NCBI GenBank assembly: GCA_900552795.1
Contig: USBB01000010.1
Location: 8,230 to 72,229, forward strand
From: an uncultured Eubacterium sp.
GTDB lineage: Bacteria; Bacillota; Clostridia; Lachnospirales; Lachnospiraceae
Direction of reading: 5' to 3'
Length of the DNA: 64,000 bases
The position numbers and the translations under genes were made by a program. Below, piece after piece: positions 61,412-64,000 of this stretch. The notes under the pieces were generated by a model. The model searched no databases. It had not been told where the DNA came from and saw only the letters and a program-made list of their open reading frames with translations. How positions within the stretch are numbered: position 1 is the stretch's first letter; each line of letters begins with the position of its first letter.

Positions 61412-63934
61412 ATGCTTGAATTGAGTGATATAAGGAAAAATTATGACACAGGCGCGGCCTCGGTTGAGGCCTTAAAGGGTATTAATCTAAGATTTCGTGA
61501 CTGTGAATTTGTATCAATTCTCGGACAATCGGGGTGCGGAAAAACTACGATGCTTAATATTATAGGAGGTCTTGACCAATACACGTCCGGGGATTTAAAG
61601 ATTAACGGTAAGTCTACAAAGAATTTTAAGGACAGAGATTGGGATGCATACAGAAATAATTCTATAGGTTTTGTATTTCAAAGCTATAATCTTATTCCGC
61701 ACCAGAGTGTACTCTCAAATGTGGAGCTTGCTTTGACTCTTTCGGGTGTTTCAAAATCTGAAAGACGAAAAAGGGCAGTTGAAGCTCTTGAAAAAGTCGG
61801 TCTTGGAGAACATATACATAAAAAACCTAATCAGATGTCAGGCGGACAGATGCAGAGAGTTGCGATAGCTCGTGCGCTTGTAAATAATCCTGATATACTC
61901 TTGGCGGATGAGCCGACAGGGGCTCTCGATACCGATACCAGTGTTCAGATAATGGAAATATTAAAAGAGATTTCAAAAGACAGACTTATAATTATGGTTA
62001 CGCATAATCCTGAACTTGCAATGAAATATTCTACAAGAATTATCAGACTGCTTGACGGAAATATAACCGATGACAGTAATCCATACACAAAAGAGCAGAT
62101 GGAAGAGGATATATTAAACATTGATACATCTGAACTTAAGTTAAGTGAAAAAGACAAAAAAGAAAGCAGACAGAAAAAGTCTAAGACATCAATGTCATTT
62201 TTAACTGCACTTTCACTAAGTACAAATAACCTTATGACAAAGAAGGCAAGAACGCTGCTTACAGCTTTTGCAGGGAGCATCGGCATAATCGGAATAGCTC
62301 TTATTCTTGCTATTTCTAACGGAATACAGGATTATATAAATCGTGTTCAGAGAGAGACCTTATCAAGCTATCCTGTACAGCTTCAGGCAGAAAGTGTGGA
62401 CGTGGGAAGTCTTGTGCAGAATATGAGCAGCAATAAGGAACAGGAATCAGAACACAATGAGGATAGAATTTATTCAAACAACATTATGACCGAAATGGTA
62501 AATACTATGACTTCAACAGTTCAAAGAAACAATCTTGAAGCATTTCGCAAGTATATAGAAAAAGATGATGACAGGATTAAAAATCTTGCAAGTGATATAC
62601 AATATTCGTACAGTCTTCCGCTTTATATTTATGATACTGATACGAAGGATAAGGTTACAAGACTTAATCCAAGCACTGTTATGGAAAACATGTACGGAAT
62701 GTCTGTTTCCGAGGGTGGCATGATGTCAGCGGGCATGCAGAATACAAGTGTGTGGACACAGCTTCTTAATAATCAGGATCTGCTTGACGAGCAGTATGAT
62801 ATGGTTGCGGGAAACTGGCCGCAAAACTACAATGAGGTTGTGATAGTCGTCAACAATGACAATGAGATAGATGATTATACGCTCTATTCACTTGGTTTTA
62901 AGAATCCTGATGAGGTTAAGAAAATTTTTCAGAGTGCGATGTCAGGTGATAGTTATGAGACGGAGGAAACAAGCTATTCTTATGATGAAGTGTTAAACAA
63001 GATATTTAAAGTAGTACTTCCGGGAGATTTGTATAGATATAATGAAAAGATTAAAATCTGGGAAGATATGACAAAGAATGAAGAATATATGAAAGCTGTT
63101 GTCGATGAATCAGAGGAAATTAAGATTTCAGGTATCATAAGACCAAAAGAGGATGCGGTAAATACATCCATAGCAAGCGGAATCGGCTACACAAGCGCTC
63201 TTATGGAGCATTTAATAGAAGAAAATAATGGGACACAGATAGTAAAAGAACAGCTTGCAGATAAGGATACGGATGTATTCAGCGGACTTTCCTTTGAGGA
63301 TGCCAAGACATTAACATATGAATCAAACAGTGCAATTCTTGGAATAACAGATGCAGATAACCCGTCAGGCATACTTATTTATGCGAAGAATTTCGAGGAA
63401 AAAGAGCAGATTGAAGATATAATAAAAGAATATAATGATAAGGCAAAGCAGGAAGAGAGGGAGGCAGATGTTATAAATTATACTGATTATGTCGGAATAA
63501 TGATGTCATCGGTCAGTACGATAATAACTGCTATATCGTCGGTGCTTATTGCTTTTGTGGCAATATCACTTGCGGTATCTTCAATAATGATAAGTATTAT
63601 CACATATATTTCCGTTCTTGAAAGAACAAAGGAAATCGGTATTTTAAGGAGTATCGGTGCATCAAAGAAGGATATTTCAAGAGTATTTAATGCAGAAACT
63701 CTTATAGAGGGATTTGCGTCAGGTGTACTTGGCATAATAATTACACTTATACTTTGCATACCTGCCAATATAATCATTGAAAATGTGACAGACATAGCGA
63801 ATGTGGCGAAGCTTCCGTGGGTTGGCGCAGTAATCCTTATAATAATAAGTATGTGCCTTACAATGCTTGCAGGATTTATACCGGCAAAAATGGCGGCAAA
63901 GAAAGACCCTGTTGTTGCGCTTAGGACAGAGTGA
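61412..63934 (+). CDS. MacB/FtsX-type ABC transporter, ATPase fused to permease
   Basis: 840 residues. The ATPase comes first: Walker A GQSGCGKTT, signature MSGGQMQRVA, Walker B ILLADEPTGALD. After a charged linker (KKESRQKKSK) come one membrane helix (about residues 288-310), a large extracellular domain of about 380 residues, and three helices of an FtsX domain ending PVVALRTE. MacB-like exporters drive efflux or lipoprotein/peptide handling by mechanotransmission. It starts after GAGGGAAAAAG, with a GCG/CGC mini-hairpin upstream. Confidence 0.92.
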   Translation: MLELSDIRKNYDTGAASVEALKGINLRFRDCEFVSILGQSGCGKTTMLNIIGGLDQYTSGDLKINGKSTKNFKDRDWDAYRNNSIGFVFQSYNLIPHQSVLSNVELALTLSGVSKSERRKRAVEALEKVGLGEHIHKKPNQMSGGQMQRVAIARALVNNPDILLADEPTGALDTDTSVQIMEILKEISKDRLIIMVTHNPELAMKYSTRIIRLLDGNITDDSNPYTKEQMEEDILNIDTSELKLSEKDKKESRQKKSKTSMSFLTALSLSTNNLMTKKARTLLTAFAGSIGIIGIALILAISNGIQDYINRVQRETLSSYPVQLQAESVDVGSLVQNMSSNKEQESEHNEDRIYSNNIMTEMVNTMTSTVQRNNLEAFRKYIEKDDDRIKNLASDIQYSYSLPLYIYDTDTKDKVTRLNPSTVMENMYGMSVSEGGMMSAGMQNTSVWTQLLNNQDLLDEQYDMVAGNWPQNYNEVVIVVNNDNEIDDYTLYSLGFKNPDEVKKIFQSAMSGDSYETEETSYSYDEVLNKIFKVVLPGDLYRYNEKIKIWEDMTKNEEYMKAVVDESEEIKISGIIRPKEDAVNTSIASGIGYTSALMEHLIEENNGTQIVKEQLADKDTDVFSGLSFEDAKTLTYESNSAILGITDADNPSGILIYAKNFEEKEQIEDIIKEYNDKAKQEEREADVINYTDYVGIMMSSVSTIITAISSVLIAFVAISLAVSSIMISIITYISVLERTKEIGILRSIGASKKDISRVFNAETLIEGFASGVLGIIITLILCIPANIIIENVTDIANVAKLPWVGAVILIIISMCLTMLAGFIPAKMAAKKDPVVALRTE

Positions 63935-63939
63935 TAATA

Positions 63940-64000
63940 ACGCTGCACTTTTATGCTCATATAGGGGCGTGTCCCAAGGTCATTATCCCACTATTATGCA
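63940..64000 (-). mobile_element. Interspersed element, copy E6 (reverse orientation, runs off window)
   Basis: Read on the minus strand it matches ATAGTGGG..ATGACCTTGGGACACGCCC and ATGAGCATAAAAGTGCAGCG of the long form. It lies 6 bases after the ABC gene stop. The distal (right) half is missing on this side, and the left half continues past the window end. Confidence 0.7.

Noticed and set aside
63487..63960. 157-residue minus-strand ORF under the FtsX domain
   Set aside because: Isoleucine-rich mirror of membrane helices, with no start signal.

Overview
The window reads as a low-GC Gram-positive chromosome, most likely a gut Lachnospiraceae (Firmicutes/Clostridia). The grounds are AT-rich wobble use, strong AGGAGG-type ribosome sites, an anaerobic ribonucleotide reductase, a T-box-controlled thrS, a glutaminyl-tRNA synthetase, diaminopimelate dehydrogenase, and pectin/hemicellulose enzymes (GH105, GH43). 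A Lachnospira-like pectin user would fit, but the species is an inference. No rRNA, prophage, CRISPR array or transposase gene was seen.

Layout. Positions 1-5634 hold a peptide-signalling/bacteriocin locus: the end of a LytTR response regulator, a GHKL sensor kinase, tandem LytTR-type repeats at a promoter, a broken small ORF, two double-glycine-leader peptides, a tiny membrane protein, an HExxH membrane protein and a two-gene ABC exporter. Positions 5.8-20.9 kb are mostly housekeeping: purA, deoC, a SEC-C protein, hslO, aroK, glnS, a cold-shock gene, a YhfC/P-type ATPase pair and a MATE pump. Positions 21-38 kb carry a DUF1846 protein, tRNA-Gly(GCC), thiD, ddh, corA, ktrB/ktrA, an SbcD/SbcC-like pair, a GGDEF protein, nrdD behind NrdR-type boxes, and thiC. 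Positions 38-49.5 kb hold a PAP2 protein, an ABC-like pair with a degenerate ATPase, an Asp-box protein, a patatin/cupin pair, and a pantothenate-to-CoA cluster (ECF S component, coaX, coaBC). Positions 49.6-56 kb hold T-box-thrS, GH105, a cupin, a coiled-coil/J-like protein and GH43. The end holds a PcsB/SleB-like wall hydrolase, an LRR protein with a VWA/MoxR pair, and a MacB/FtsX-type ABC protein.

The most interesting feature is a non-coding interspersed repeat. Five near-complete copies of about 165-210 bp, a sixth running off the window end, a 42-bp minimal copy and several lone ends all share an ATTACAGTGTCAAAA-type terminal inverted repeat. It looks like a structured, non-autonomous mobile element. 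It sits just behind intrinsic terminators or at the very 3' ends of genes. One copy in coaBC is flanked by a 9-bp direct repeat; removing it in silico restores a coaBC end that overlaps the next start codon as ATGA. Other copies supply the stop codons of GH43 and a cupin gene.

A second recurring signal is a small GC hairpin directly followed by AGAAATGGAGG-like ribosome sites before many unrelated genes. Start codons were often moved downstream from the longest ORF to match the ribosome site; this is stated entry by entry.
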